Shown: in pieces, positions 24,152 through 36,520 of the stretch
How positions within the stretch are numbered: the stretch's first letter is position 1
Layout: every line of letters starts with the position of its first letter
From: Ceratodon purpureus
Lineage: Eukaryota; Streptophyta; Bryopsida; Pseudoditrichales; Ditrichaceae
DNA: 64,000 nucleotides
Direction: 5' to 3'
Assembly: GCA_014871385.1 (NCBI GenBank)
Contig: CM026421.1
Span: forward strand, 26,964,752 to 27,028,751
Notes under the pieces: model-generated
What the model was told of the DNA's origin: nothing
Databases searched by the model: none
What the model saw: the letters and a program-made list of their open reading frames with translations, nothing else
Made by a program: the position numbers and the translations under genes

Positions 24152-26859
24152 ATGGCGTTCATGGCGCCAGCGCCTGATCAAGGGTACTGTAACGGGAGCG
24201 GAGGGGGGTTGGGGTTGGCGAGGTCGCTCAGCATTCCGGCGTCGTATAACAGCGGGGTGGCGATGTCGCCGACGGACTCCATGGGGTCGTTGTCGAGCCT
24301 GGAGAAGCTGATGGAGGGGCAGGGTGGTGGTGGTGGTGGTGCGCCGGCGCCGGGGGCGTTTGCGTCCAGGTCGGCGACGACGAGTCCGACGGGGAGCGGG
24401 TACTGGGGGCACGACATGGTGGCAATGCTGGCGGGGGCGGGGACGGGGACGGGGGGCGGGGAGGTGATGGGATCCGGGATGGTGAGCAGCGACTGGCAGA
24501 CGCTGCTGGACGGGAAGAGTGCGAGCTCGCATTCGCATTCGCATTCGCATTCGCAGTCGCAGTCGCAGTCGCAGCAGCAGCAGGCGCCGTACAAGTACTT
24601 GCCGGCGGTGTCGATGGCGCCGGCGACGACGTCGACGATGCGCGGGGGGATCATGGAGAATGCGAGGATCAGGGAGATGCTGGCAGGGAGGGGGAAGGGG
24701 GGAGCGGGAGGGGGAGCGCAGGGGAAGGCGTGGGGGGGGATGGAGGTGGCGGGGGCGGGGATCACTGTGGACCCGAGCAAGGGGGGTTTGGCGCTGCAGG
24801 GGGTGGGGTTGGCGACGTCGCATTGCTTGGCGCAGTTCACGTCGGATCCGGCGTTTGCAGAGCGCGCGGCGAAATTTTCCAGCTTCGGGAACGGGAAGTA
24901 TCCTCAGATCGCGCTGCCATTGCCGGTGAACGACGGGGGGTGCAAGCCGAGGTCGAGATCCGCGGAGAGCAGCGGGCGGCTGTCGAGGACGTCTAGTAGC
25001 GGGCAGAATAATTCCGGCGCGGCGAAGAAGCTTGCTGCGGCTGTGGCGGCCGAGGTGGAGGAGAAGCAGGCGGCGTCCGCCGCTGTCGCCCAGGCAGCAG
25101 CTGCTGCTGTTGTTGTTGGCGCTGCAGCGGCGGAGAGATCTTCCACGAACGTTGACATGGATGTGGACGGAGTGAACACTAGCGATGACAAGAGCCCGCC
25201 CGGTTCTGCGCCTGCGCAGCCCGAGTTGGAAGCCATTGAGGGAGCAAGTTTGGCCGCCATGGATCGTAGCACCCATGAGGTCGAAGTACCCGCAGCACGG
25301 GAACCTACGAATTCCTGTTCTGGGGAGCAAGTACAACAGCAGCGTGGAGGAGGACCACCCGGATCCTCCCCCGCTACGTCGCCTGCGCGGTCGCCTTCTG
25401 GCAGCGACGACAGTGATCGCCGGAAACGGAAGAATTCCTCCGTTGTCGCTGAGAAACCCCACGTCGACCCCAAGGTCAGCGTCTATTTCTCTTCCTGGTC
25501 TCCTTGGAGGGACTTCAGATAGTGGGAACTATACGATTAAATGTGGAGAGACGAGCGTCCCTATACTCTTAGCTGTGCGATGTCCACTTTTGTGTAGTCA
25601 ATGAGGGTTAAGGATGCTAATGGTTGTGAGCAATGCAGGCAGCGGATGTGGTGGACTCGAAGCCTAAGCGGTTGAAGGGTGAGAAAGCAGAGGACGATGT
25701 AGCGAAAGCGAAGGCGGAGCGGAGCTGCAGTGACAACTCCGGCGAGGACTCCGGTTCCCCGCGCGCGCACAAAGAGAGCGCCGGCAGTCACAAGAACCAC
25801 AAAGACCTTTCGAAGCAAGACTACATCCACGTGAGGGCGCGGCGCGGTCAAGCTACGGACAGCCACAGTCTGGCCGAAAGGGTAAGCCTTCTTTCCTTCT
25901 CATGATCATCTCCAGCCGAGGTCATTGCGACTGCTGCAAACAAAACCAGACTGTTCAAACGCATCTAACCCTGACGCTGCTTGCATCAGGTGCGTCGGGA
26001 GAAGATTAGTGAGCGGATGAAGTACCTTCAGGACTTAGTTCCGGGGTGTAGCAAAGTGACGGGAAAAGCTGTGATGTTAGACGAGATTATCAACTATGTG
26101 CAATCTCTCCAGCGACAAGTGGAGAATTTGTCCATGAAGCTGGCATCGGTTAACCCCGGCCCCGCGGCAGGTCGCCTCGATTATTCCTTCGAGAGTGCTT
26201 TGAACAAGGAGCTTCTGCAGGGCCGGCTCGCCGGTGGCTCATCGCTAGGTGGGCCGGAGTCGAGCTCCACATTCGGCATGCTGCAACACCAGCAGCAGCA
26301 GCAGCAGCACCAGCAGAACTCTATGTTGGGTCATGGTGGCCATTGTGGGCTGGATTTCCGATCCATGGGAGGGTCGAGCTCGGGCCTGGACGGCTATCTC
26401 CGTCGGTCCAATAGCGCGCCCATCAATGTGGCGGCATCTGGGCTCACCAGTGTGGACACCTTCAGCGACGATGTGTCTCAGGTAGAGGATCCATCTATAT
26501 CATATTCGCAACTCAATCATCTTGAGAGTGACCTCAACTCCCAGCATCATGCTCTTGTTGGATATCTCTTGGAAGCTGGTTCTAATCGTTTTTGGTTGCT
26601 TTTCTACAGTCCATTGGATGGGATGGAGAGCTTCAAAGCATCGTGAATCAAATGGGGTTCGGTGGTCACCAAGGTCGCTTTGGATCGTCTATTCTTGATG
26701 GCCTTCATTGTAAGTCTCGTACTCCGAACGAGTCCATTTTTCTTTCGGTTAAGTTTTCTGTTTTCTTAGTCGCATTTTATTGCATTGGTGCTGATGAGGA
26801 TTTCTGGTCTGGCTTTTGCAGCTCAACTTCCAGTGGGGCACATGAAGGTTGAGATGTGA
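24152..26859 (+). CDS. bHLH transcription factor (group XII, CIB/BEE/bHLH49-type)
   Basis: Five exons (24152-25474, 25639-25881, 25990-26481, 26610-26709, 26822-26859) close in phase to 731 aa. Introns have GT/AG ends. The basic region [18 protein letters not shown] carries the H517-E521-R525 pattern for E/G-box binding. It is followed by the helix-loop-helix (about 523-575) and the [10 protein letters not shown] extension typical of this subfamily. The N-terminal half has the conserved F-T-S-D-P-x-F-A-E-R-A-x-K-F block near 230-245 and low-complexity Gly, His/Ser and Gln runs. The C-terminus ends GHMKVEM, as in relatives. Known members (Arabidopsis CIB1, bHLH49, bHLH74) act in the nucleus on growth and light or hormone responses. 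The first ATG after an in-frame TTG was chosen, and 24161 is a second in-frame ATG. A retained intron 3 would give another C-terminus. Confidence 0.92.
24431..24462 (+). other. Sense-strand G-quadruplex tract within bHLH exon 1
   Basis: Five runs of four to six G are separated by C or AC within about 32 bases, encoding a Gly/Ala/Thr stretch. More G-runs occur at about 24688-24740. The mRNA could form stable quadruplexes early in the coding region. Confidence 0.6.
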
Positions 26860-27600
26860 AGAAGTGGCGTCAACGCGCTTCAGTCATCACAAGGATACTT
26901 GTGGTGTGAGCAGATCTGATGGTCTGCACCAACTATTTTGCATCATATTTAATGGCTTTTCTCCTCTTGTTCGAACATCAGTGGACGTGATCTCGAACTA
27001 CGGCACAACGAATCGACTGTAGGCGAGACGAAGATGAATCTACAGGATAAATGTACAAATTTTCTAAGTGTGTGCCATGATTGGGGTGACTTCGCCACTG
27101 ACAGTATAAATTTGAACTGCGCAAAAATCAGGGATGATATGGCAGGAGGAGTTTGGCAGTATTTGAGACTCTCTTCACTGACATGTTCTTTTCGCCTCCG
27201 AGAGCGTGTGTTTTTTTTCCAACAACAACCATAGCTGAAGCTGTTGGATCCTAACCTCTTTTGGAGAGCGCCCTTTTTACCGTGTTGGTGGCCAGCTTTT
27301 ATTCCAGTACATCCAGAGTATTTGTATACTGAAGTCTCTGCTGACGAGACACGGACCTAGCCAGTTGAGTTCCAGAGCTTGTTGAGTGTAATATTACCTG
27401 ATAAACGGACCTAGTTCTTCATCTGTAGTCCCCTCTAGTCTAGCTCCCTGTAGCCAGCTCTAGGTAGTAAGTACTGTAGGATTTGCTGTAGTTCAGCCTT
27501 AGTGTACAGCATCTGATTACGGCGGTGTGTTTGGGTCGCCCCTTCTTCCTGCATCTGTTTCCACTTAATTTAATGGCAAGACTGTACAGCTCTTTGTGAT

Positions 27601-27606
27601 AATAAA
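27601..27606 (+). terminator. Likely poly(A) signal of the bHLH gene
   Basis: AATAAA lies 742 bases after the stop codon and follows a T/G-rich stretch. The length is plausible for a plant 3' UTR, but earlier cleavage sites are possible. Confidence 0.4.
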
Positions 27607-27995
27607 GAGTGTATCATCTCTTTGATTACCGACTGTGATGTGTTTTGAGGAGCCGTTCACTGAAACAATGATGCAATTCACAGGAATAAGATTACAAAGT
27701 GAGGACGAGGGTATTATTTTTATGATTGTCTCAGCCAATATGTTCACAAAGACTTCTCAATAACAGCAATTTGATTTAAACCTGCGAATTTGTTCTTGAA
27801 ACTTCAACCTTCATGGACATGCTGTGCATCTGCAAATTGCAAAATCTACTGTTCTCACAAAACTTCTGCATTTTTCTATCGATCACAATACCCTGGGTGG
27901 TCCAGTCAACAGGTACCTGTAAGGCCAGCTTCGTGTGTGCGAACCTTGTTAGAAATGTTCGAAATGTTCTGGTTTCGTTGCGACATAGGTATGAT

Positions 27996-30331
27996 CTAGA
28001 AGAGCTTGAGAAAATCAGCAGCAGTAGCTAAAGCACTAGCAGTAAGGGCAGTCCGGACCATCTTATCTTGGCTGACCCTGCCATCTGAGACGGAGAGAAT
28101 GACTCCTGTCAATGCACCTCCAAGTGCTGCATTTTTCTGCGAAAATGGATCAACGACAATAGATCAATGAACAAGTTATTATACATGCTCTTTTACGGAA
28201 TATTAGCGTTTTTCATAATCCTCTTGATCTACTAGGTGTAGAGAACTCTAGAATATGGTTATCCAAGCAAGTTTCTCTTAAGACATCACTTTCTTTCAGC
28301 TCGCCTCCAAGCGGAGACTTGAAACTGGGTGAAAGAGCTATCCGTGTCTCCACTGTCATGATAAAAAGAGGATCTGCAAACCAGGCTGTGAGCCAAATGA
28401 AACAGTGCTGATGACTTGCTGCGTCATTAAGTGCAGGAGGCAAGTTGTTTCTTACCCAATCATGCTTGCCTCCGCGGGCCTTCTCCATACCGTACTCAAA
28501 CCCAGCATACATCCCTGCCACCATGCCTGCAAAGATGCTGGTCAGTCGATTATCAAGATGCATCTTAGAAAGTGTATGGTCACTAAATGCATTCGGTTTG
28601 TACACCTATGGCTTTTTGAGGCCTCATTAATTGGTGCACTGGAAATCAACCGAAGCTGAGTCTTCCTCCACAACGGGAGTAAGCTTCCACTTTCCATCAA
28701 GGACATCTACTTTAGTTTCGTGGTCTCGACACATATAAAAACGTGTCAAACTGTGATACACGAGATAAGCTGTGATATATTTCTGCTATAAGTTTAGAAC
28801 TCGTGAAGAGAACAGCCGACTCCAATCATCCATGAAAGAAATATTGTAACTTATTTCAAACACGAAACGGGAAAAACGTGTATTTGACTTACCCCATTGA
28901 AGGCCCTCTTTTCCAGCCTTCATGACCTGCGTCAAAAAATTTAGACTGATTCAGGAAATTATAGAGAAGGAGAGTCTACTTTCCCCAATCAGCATTTAAC
29001 GTGGGAGTTCAAGCAATAAGTCAAACTTTGATGAGCCATCGATAATCTTAGAGTCTGAGGAGAATCATTTGAATAAGCAGCTTCCACCTTCTTCAGTTAA
29101 GCCAAAAGTAAAATAAAAAGAGAGCAAATATTGTTTCCCGCTTCAAGTACTCAAGCCCATGCTCTAGCTTTTCCAACTCTTGCTTTCCTCGAAATATTGG
29201 TTTTTCTAAAAGCTTTGAATTCAATCATATAAGCACATTCGCATCCAGGATTCACAAGATTCATGTGAGTCAATTAGACCTTAGGAGGCCGGCAATACTC
29301 AAGGCGGACAAGAGAAAGAACTTACAATTTTTTCTAAGTCGCGCCTTGGTGACGGCACAGCTGCATAATCCCCAAGAACCACAAAATTCATATGTCAAAG
29401 AATCTGCAGATAATACCAGAAAAATGTACAGCTCTCTAAGGAACTCCTATTCAGCTCAATGTCATGACTGACTTTAATACACGTCGTGACATGCACTCCA
29501 TTTCAAACCTCAAAACTTGGACTTCCTGTCGCTATGCCAAGGAACCTGCCTAATTTAAATCCTGGTCTTCAACTATCCGAGTCCATTTTTAATCCACTCA
29601 CTCGATGGAGGTTCATGCACAAGTTTGCAATAGCCATTACATGCTGTTCATATGCGTACACAATATTGAAAACACATCCTCGGCCAGTTGAGGAGCTGGA
29701 GCGGGCCTCATGCATTCAGTCCTACCTATGTGAAGATTAAAAAGAAGACACAGTTCCACGACGATGGAACGGGACGTACATGCAACAGGCATGGAATGTA
29801 TCTGGGACATTGATCTGTAAGCCTCGGTACCTTTCCTGATCAAACTGTACGCTTCTTGCGACGCTGCATGAGCAGCCCCCACCTGCATGCATTTCCACAG
29901 CCCACAATTTTTCATTCAGTAATTAACCATTCATTTGCAAGGTCACAGTTAGCATCCAGAAAGCAAGTGCTGTCCATACTACATTCAAAGGAATCTATGT
30001 TACAGTCTGACATATAAGTTATAACCCTCTGCAGAAATCCTTCCAAATGAAGACGCTAGAAATTAGCATGCCGAATTTTGTGAAACACTGTCCATTTCAG
30101 ACAGGATTTAAAGGTAACTCCGAATCGACCCACGATACCGGGTGTCTCATTTTTAGCAATTACTGAAGCCCTAACTCTAGAAAGGTGAAACGACTGCAGA
30201 CATTGGCGTACCCCGCTGATCTTGAGGACACCATCGAGAGTGCAATTCAGCGTCGGATTCCCTGTGTCCATCAGAAAATCCATGGAGTGCGGCGATGCCT
30301 TGACAGACAATCTCGAACCGCTCAGATTCAT
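27996..30331 (-). CDS. OEP16: OEP16-type outer envelope pore protein (PRAT family)
   Basis: Six short exons on the minus strand (30212-30331, 29831-29882, 29326-29360, 28893-28926, 28456-28526, 27996-28136) give 150 aa, the usual OEP16 size of about 146. All introns have GT/AG ends and phases agree. Diagnostic stretches are MDTGNPTLNCTLDGVLKISG (21-40), the helix GAAHAASQEAYSLIRKG, GKEGLQWGMVAGMYAGFEYG and KNAALGGALTGVILS, followed by ALATAADFLKLF at the end. OEP16 is a four-helix channel for amino acids and amines in the plastid outer envelope. It has also been linked to import of the protochlorophyllide oxidoreductase A precursor. Upstream of the ATG the frame stays open to an acceptor (..catcttcag), which implies a 5' leader exon, so a longer N-terminus cannot be excluded. 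It faces PAO head to head. Confidence 0.9.
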
Positions 30332-32044
30332 CTCGCCACCGATTCTGCTGCCTGAAAACTTGTCCCTCTGAAGATGAAACAAAAAAGAAAAGGATCTGTC
30401 AACCAATAAAGTTTTGGGTCACACGATGCTTGCTTGACCGCCAATTCTGTAGAAAAAAACAAGTTGAAAACGGCGCAGTGCCCTGCCATCCGCCGTCACG
30501 TGACTGAGAGTCATGGAGAATTTCAAAGAGGCTTACGGAAAAGCGAATATATGTCCAGAAGCTACGATTGCACACATACATCTGTTTATAGTCTTCCGAA
30601 TCTGAACTTCCCGGCGATGTCTTATAATAAACCATGGCAGGCATTGGAATTTGGCAGCAGCAAACACAAGAGAAACGAGTCATGAAAAGAGCACAGAGAT
30701 GAACATATTCATGGTGGCGTGCAGTAGCCCTGACGCCTGGCGCCTGGCGCCTGGCCCCTGGAACTGGTGAAGTGACTCCGAGGAGCTTACCAGATGCAGC
30801 AATAGCTTATTACCTTTGGTCGTCCACCGGAATCCTCGAAAGATACTCGACTGCTAACACGATATGGTCTCCTGTGCCGCACCCACTCCGAAATCCTACG
30901 CGGTTTCCTCTGAACATAGCCGACATACACAACCACGGAAATATTTAGATTGTTGTTGTAGAGATTGCTAAAACGGAATCGCCCCACTCATGCGAATAAA
31001 TGAGAAGAGCCCATATCTCAGAAGACTTAAGCTGAAACCCATCCAGCAGCCATGTCCTTCGTCATGAGGATTTGCGAAGCCATACATACCCTTGCAGAGC
31101 CGGAACAATGTCAGGTGGATTTCACGCAATCTGCTGATCGATCTCTCCTGAACGAAACGATCCTGCGAACTCCCATTCTGAGGCGCTAGCTGTCGACGCT
31201 GTGTAACATCGCATTCCTCCGATGGACATAACTGCTGCCCTAATTCCAACAAACCAACTTGAAGACACACCATTCAACAGCAAATGCAATGGTAATGGTA
31301 GATCGATCGAAACGCCGATTTCCGTGGATGGGTAAACTTCATGTTGAGATTGAAGGGGATCGAAAACTGCCACTCGATCTCTCTGAAGCGTCCCCAAACT
31401 TGGCCAACTAGTTCCCGAGCAACCAGTTTCATGAGAACCGGAACTTCATCTCGCCTGCGTCGTGCTTTGGATTATGATCAAATTCAACCAAGCATGGAAT
31501 GGATGTGCTCTGTTTGTGCCTAACTTAACTACAGCTTCTGAAATGACAATTAAGTTGGAGTCTGTGTTGTTGGAAACCGTCGGAGTTGAGGTTTGGTTGC
31601 AGTACCTGTGGAAGTGGAGGTACTGCAAAAGTTTGTGCTGGCCAGGCTTCAAGCAAAAGCCCCGGCCCACATCCATCCAACGAACGTGAAGCTTCCAGCG
31701 CACTCAAAGCATTTTGTGGCTTTTTCCTGTGGCGAGTGTGTGGGAGCAAACTGATGATTGAAGCGTGGCGATGAGTTTTCCTTTCGACAAGTAAGTTAAG
31801 GTGCGTTGTCGAAATTCATGCATGGGTCTGTAGTAGCATCACACAACTAAGTTCAATTCAGCTTCCGAATGCCGATGAATCATGATGGTGTAAAATTGAG
31901 CAAACTGTGGTGATAGAGTTGGAAGATATTTCGTGAGCATGCAAACTAGGGCATTGATTGTTGTACTGATGCGAGCATGTTGTTTGAATTGCTGTAAGTT
32001 TTTCTCCAGTTGTGATTGAAGTTGTGGCACCATAAGATCGAGCT
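30332..32044. promoter_or_regulatory. Divergent intergenic region between OEP16 and PAO
   Basis: About 1.7 kb separates the two start codons. It must hold the OEP16 leader intron and first exon and both promoters. A short direct repeat (CGCCTGG, three copies near 30736-30757) lies inside. I saw no convincing TATA box, and no coding frame here looks genuine. Confidence 0.5.
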
Positions 32045-35000
32045 ATGGCAGCCATGGCTGCGACGACATCGTCCCTGTGGGTGTGCCCAGCGTGTGTTCA
32101 GCGACCCTCCTCGTCACCCAACTATGCCTTTGCGAGCTCCTCGTTCATGCAGACCGCGCAATCGAAGAAGCTGAAGCTGAAGCTGAAGCTGCATCGGCGC
32201 GAGGCGAGAGGTAGGGAGGCGACCACAGTGGCGACCATTGCGCCGCCGCCCTGGCCGCCTGTGGAGCCGGACACGTCCAAGGAGGAGGGCGAGCCCAGCG
32301 TGGGCATGGAGGAGGCTCTGAAGCAGGATGGGGGCATGGAGGAGAAGCAGGAGACGGAGAAGAGCGCCGAGGCGTTCGTGTGGAGGGATCACTGGTACCC
32401 AGTTTCGCTGATCGAGGATCTGGATCCATCCGTGCCCACCCCATTCCAGCTCTTGGGCCGCGAGCTCGTGGTGTGGAAGGATGCTCAAGGCGAGTGGCGC
32501 GTCTTCCTGGATAAGTGCCCGCATCGCCTGGCGCCTCTCTCTGTAAGATTCCCAATCCTCTATCCACTTCGCAAATCTCGGCAAGTTTTGTTCCAGCAGT
32601 CGATGTTTCTAAAATTGTAACCTAATTCTGGCTCTGGTTTTGTTTTTGGTTGCATTTTCGTGCTGTCAATTTCTTCAGGCGTGATATTCATCGATGAACT
32701 AGCTCGTTTGTCTGTCTGTCTGTCTTTGTGGAATATGTATTAGTCTTCATGGTGGAGGATGGGTCTGATGTTATTTGATCTAGGATAAGGTGGAGTGTTC
32801 TGGCAGTTTTCTGGATTTGGATGGTATTATGGTTAGCTGCTATGTGAATCAAAACAGAGGATGTGTACAATGGGATACTGAACAGAGCGTGTGTACAATT
32901 GCACAGAGGTTTTTGTCTGTGCTGAAGAAGTGGATTTGGTCATGAGCAGGAAGGGAGGTTGGATGAGTCAGGGATGTTGCAATGCTCTTATCATGGGTGG
33001 TCTTTCAAAGGAGATGGCAGTTGTGGTGCTATTCCACAGGCAGCCAAAGAGGGCCCTGAGGCCAAAGCCAGATTCTCGCCTCGCGCTTGTGCCGCGTCCT
33101 ACCCTACGCGGGTTTCTCAAGGGTTGTTGTTCGTGTGGCCTGATGAGAAGGGGTGGGAGAAAGCATCGAAAGCCACACAGCCAATGTACGTTATTTCACC
33201 CTTTTTCGGATGATGTACTAGATTAGAAGATTGGACTTGACATGAATTTGGATGGAGATTAAATATTCAAAAGTATTGCTGGTTCTGTATGTCATTCGAT
33301 TTCAGCCTGCAGAAATGCGAGGGCCTGTATGGTCTGACTCGGAATTTCAGTGTTGGAACCAGAATGATCATCTAGTATGCACAGCGATGAGAGTTTGCAA
33401 CCACTTATGCTTCTCATTTTGGTAGGCTGCCTGCGGAGTTTAGTGACCCGAGATTCTCAACCGTAACAATACAGCGAGATCTATTCTATGGGTACGACAC
33501 TTTGATGGAGAACGTCTCCGACCCGTCTCACATCGATTTTGCGCATCACAAAGTGACTGGGAGAAGGGACAGAGCCAAGCCTTTGCCCTTCAAGTTGCAC
33601 AAGAGTGGGCCATGGGGTTTTGCTGGTGCCAACAATGACACGCCAACCATCTCCGCTGGCTTTTATCCGCCCTGCTACTACTATAACAAGTACGTTGTAA
33701 CTTACCTTAGCCTCGCTCTAAATAGTCATTGTAAATCGTTGGAACTTGGAAATCCTTTTTTCCACCTGATACCGTTTAAAGTATATTCTATTAGAATATC
33801 GAATCTCTGACTCAAGTTCTGTAGTGGAGTGAGTTCTGTACTAAAATATCAAATCTCACAGAATAAGGGAACTTTTGCTAATCTGAAACATTCTTTAAAA
33901 CATCTGCTGTGGTGTGTTGGTTCGTGAACTGATACGAGAATCTGAGGGCTGTGCTATTGATATTGCAGAATCGAACTTCCTGTCAAGCTTCCTATATTAG
34001 GGGATCAGAAATGGGAGATTCTAATATGCTCTTTCAACATTCCTATGGCACCTGGAAAGACAAGGTCCATTGTATGCAGCGCTCGAAATTTCTTCCAATT
34101 CTCGATGCCAGGCGATAAATGGTGGCAGGTAAGGAGGTTACGCTTTTCGCTTACACACGATTCCATGCCGTACTGAAGCCCTGGTTCGAGATGTTGATAT
34201 AAATATCATCAAATGTTTTTTCGTCAAAACATAGGATTTGAACGAAGTGGGAATTGGATCTGACTATTGTTCCGCATATACAGCTCACTCCCAGATGGTA
34301 TGAGCACTGGACATCGAACCTGGTGTATGACGGCGATATGATTGTACTGCAAGGCCAAGAAAAGGGTTTCTTATCACACAACGGGGACGTGAACGCGGAA
34401 TACAGCAAGCTGACCTTTACACCCACACAAGCCGATCGATTTGTTCTTGCCTTCCGTAACTGGCTGAGGAGGCATGGCAAGGGAGGCCCGGAATGGTTTC
34501 CAGAGGCCAAAATTGGACAACCTCCACCTTCCACTGTCTTCTCGAAGCGCCAGGTCTCCTCATCCTCTCTCTTTTTCGTCCTTCCTGTTCTGAAATAGGT
34601 TGGTGTTCAGAAATAGATAATATTGAGGGACGATATACAGTTGAAGTTGCAATTTTGGGGTAACTGTTTCTAAGTGGGGTCATCGATTCTGTAAGAATAT
34701 CTTATTCCAGTCCTTAGCTGTGTCTATTTCATCCCTGCTCTCCACTGTCGTATATTCCTCACTGATTATAAATGGCAAAGTGTCTTTCGTGAAGGCTTGT
34801 TGGCGTTCACCTTTTTTGATGTGGAAAATATGTCATGGTTCGCAGATGCTGGACCGATTCGATCAGCACACACTCATATGTTCCTCATGTAGGAAAGCGC
34901 AAAAGGATTTCCAGCTATGGCAAAAGATACTGTGGGGGAGTACTGTTGTTTTTGCTGCTGGAGCAGGCGTTCCTCCCGATTTTACTGTCCGTGCGATCCT

Positions 35001-35100
35001 GGCTGCTGGAGCTCTAGTTAGTGCTGCATTGGCCTACACTCTGAAAGAGGCCGAGAAGAATTTTGTTTTCAAGGACTACGTGCATTCTGAAATCGACTAA
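32045..35100 (+). CDS. PAO: Pheophorbide a oxygenase (Rieske-type, chloroplast)
   Basis: Six exons (32045-32542, 32950-33185, 33426-33689, 33969-34128, 34284-34553, 34846-35100) give 560 aa, close to Arabidopsis PAO/ACD1 (about 537). The first 110 residues look like a Ser/Lys-rich transit peptide and acidic linker. The Rieske [2Fe-2S] ligands are C158-x-H160 (CPHR) and C178-x2-H181 (CSYHGW). The mononuclear iron site is in ENVSDPSHIDFAHH, with D277, H280 and H285. Near the end are the redox motif C488-S-S-C491 and hydrophobic stretches that anchor the protein in the envelope. PAO opens the ring of pheophorbide a to the red chlorophyll catabolite in senescence. Similarity to PAO through the whole sequence, e.g. 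DHWYPVSL and LTFTPTQADRFVLAFRNWL, favours PAO over its paralogues TIC55, PTC52 and CAO. The acceptor of exon 5 was placed at 34283 to keep WWQ-LTPRWYEHW. Confidence 0.96.
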
Positions 35101-35458
35101 TATGGAGCTGCCTTTGTATGCATTTTAAAACAGACATGTGCATGTACACCTATGTAATATACAAAGTGATAGCTTTTAGGATCCTGTATTTGGTAATGAG
35201 GTGATCATACTCACTCTAGCAATTGTGAATGAAATTTTTTGTAACTTCTTGATTTTGCCTGGACATGTTCTTTATAACTTTAGTCTACTTAACTCTTCTG
35301 TATTGCTGGGTAGATGGGAGTTGCTAGGTCTTGTAGGATCTGTGAGGAGATGTCAATTGTTCCAAAACTGCTGGCTCAATACAGCGTTCCAACTTACTGC
35401 CTGACTGTTGTCTTGGAGAGCCAAAGATAAGTCCGAGTCGCAACATTGTTCAGTTGTA

Positions 35459-35464
35459 AATAAA
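35459..35464 (+). terminator. Possible poly(A) signal of PAO
   Basis: AATAAA lies about 360 bases after the stop, inside a short imperfect direct repeat (TCCGAGTCGCAACATTGT then TCCGAATCGCAACATTGT, about 35431-35481). Confidence 0.35.
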
Positions 35465-36520
35465 TCCGAATCGCAACATTGTAACTACAGGTTACTCCTT
35501 CTAAGAAGTTTATATATGATGCAATGATATGTCTACTGTTGTGTAAGCACAGGAGTTCCTCGTGACATGAACGTCTACTTTGTTGTTGGTAAGTTACATT
35601 TTGAATCGAAATGTAGTTAGAGATGGGTACTTGAAAAGAAGCTCTTGTAAGATCCCCAATCTAGTAGTGTAACTTCATTAGCTTGGCTTAGTCGGGGTGC
35701 CACCTTGGCCCACTATCATAATTCCTGGTATTCATAGAATAGGCTTCCCTGACAATTGGTCTGTGCAAATAATATTTTATTTATTTGAAAGTTGAATTTC
35801 ACGAATGACTTTCACTTTCGTGAAAGTTGAATTTCATCAAATGGTAACTTGAAATCGAAATCTAATTCTGGACGCAGCTCCATGGCTTTGGGATGTGAAC
35901 AGCATGAACGTGAAATATTCCTGTAAGGCGTTCAGCTGTAATTTCTCGCCTTTGATGTCACACCTTGCAGTAGGAGATTACGAGCAGATGGAACCATGGG
36001 TTGGTGTACCTATTCCATCTAAGAATCACTAATTAAGCATGTCTAGCGATGTTATTTACAGGGTGGAACGCACCTCCAAATTCCACATGCCACAACACTG
36101 ACTGAAAAACGGCCAAATTAATAGGAAAGTAAGGTCAATCAGATTACGGAAAAAGTGACGAAGGGGTGACAATGCTAACTCAAACAGGAGATGAGAGATG
36201 GAAAACTCCACACTGAGATCTAGAGAGAGAGAGAGAAAGAGAGAACAGCCGTTGACCAACCGCCAGCACAGGTAGGCAATGTAGAAGAGACCGAAAGTAT
36301 GCAGCAGTCACATGAAAGTGAAAGGCATGAGAATGGGGCAATCCAAAATGAGAGTCAAGAGGAAAACGCAAGGGGTTGGAAACAGCGATGCCAAAGATGA
36401 GGGAGGGATAAGATGAGTAGCACAGGGGAATGAAGGAGATTGGTGTGGTAGAATGTAAGAGAAGAAGTGCAGGGGAGGAGGTAGTAGATGCAGCATCCAT
36501 ACCGTCGCCTGTGTGTGGCG
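35465..36520. promoter_or_regulatory. Intergenic region and upstream region of the LBD gene
   Basis: A (GA)n tract at 36222-36244 lies 280-300 bases before the LBD start. GA repeats often lie in plant core promoters and can bind GAGA-binding BBR/BPC proteins. Nothing else specific was recognised. Confidence 0.4.

Noticed and set aside
23939-25462. 507-codon minus-strand frame over bHLH exon 1
   Set aside because: It is an Arg/Pro-rich shadow of a GC-rich coding exon. The plus strand has the conserved bHLH protein with consistent splicing.
34235-34283. Earlier acceptor for PAO exon 5 (aaaacatag at about 34234)
   Set aside because: The resulting frame does not continue into the conserved PRWYEHW block; the acceptor ending at 34283 does, in phase.
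32045-35100. TIC55 or PTC52 instead of PAO
   Set aside because: All share the Rieske core and CxxC motif, but the length-wise similarity, including DHWYPVSL, the iron-site region and the end DYVHSEI, fits pheophorbide a oxygenase best.
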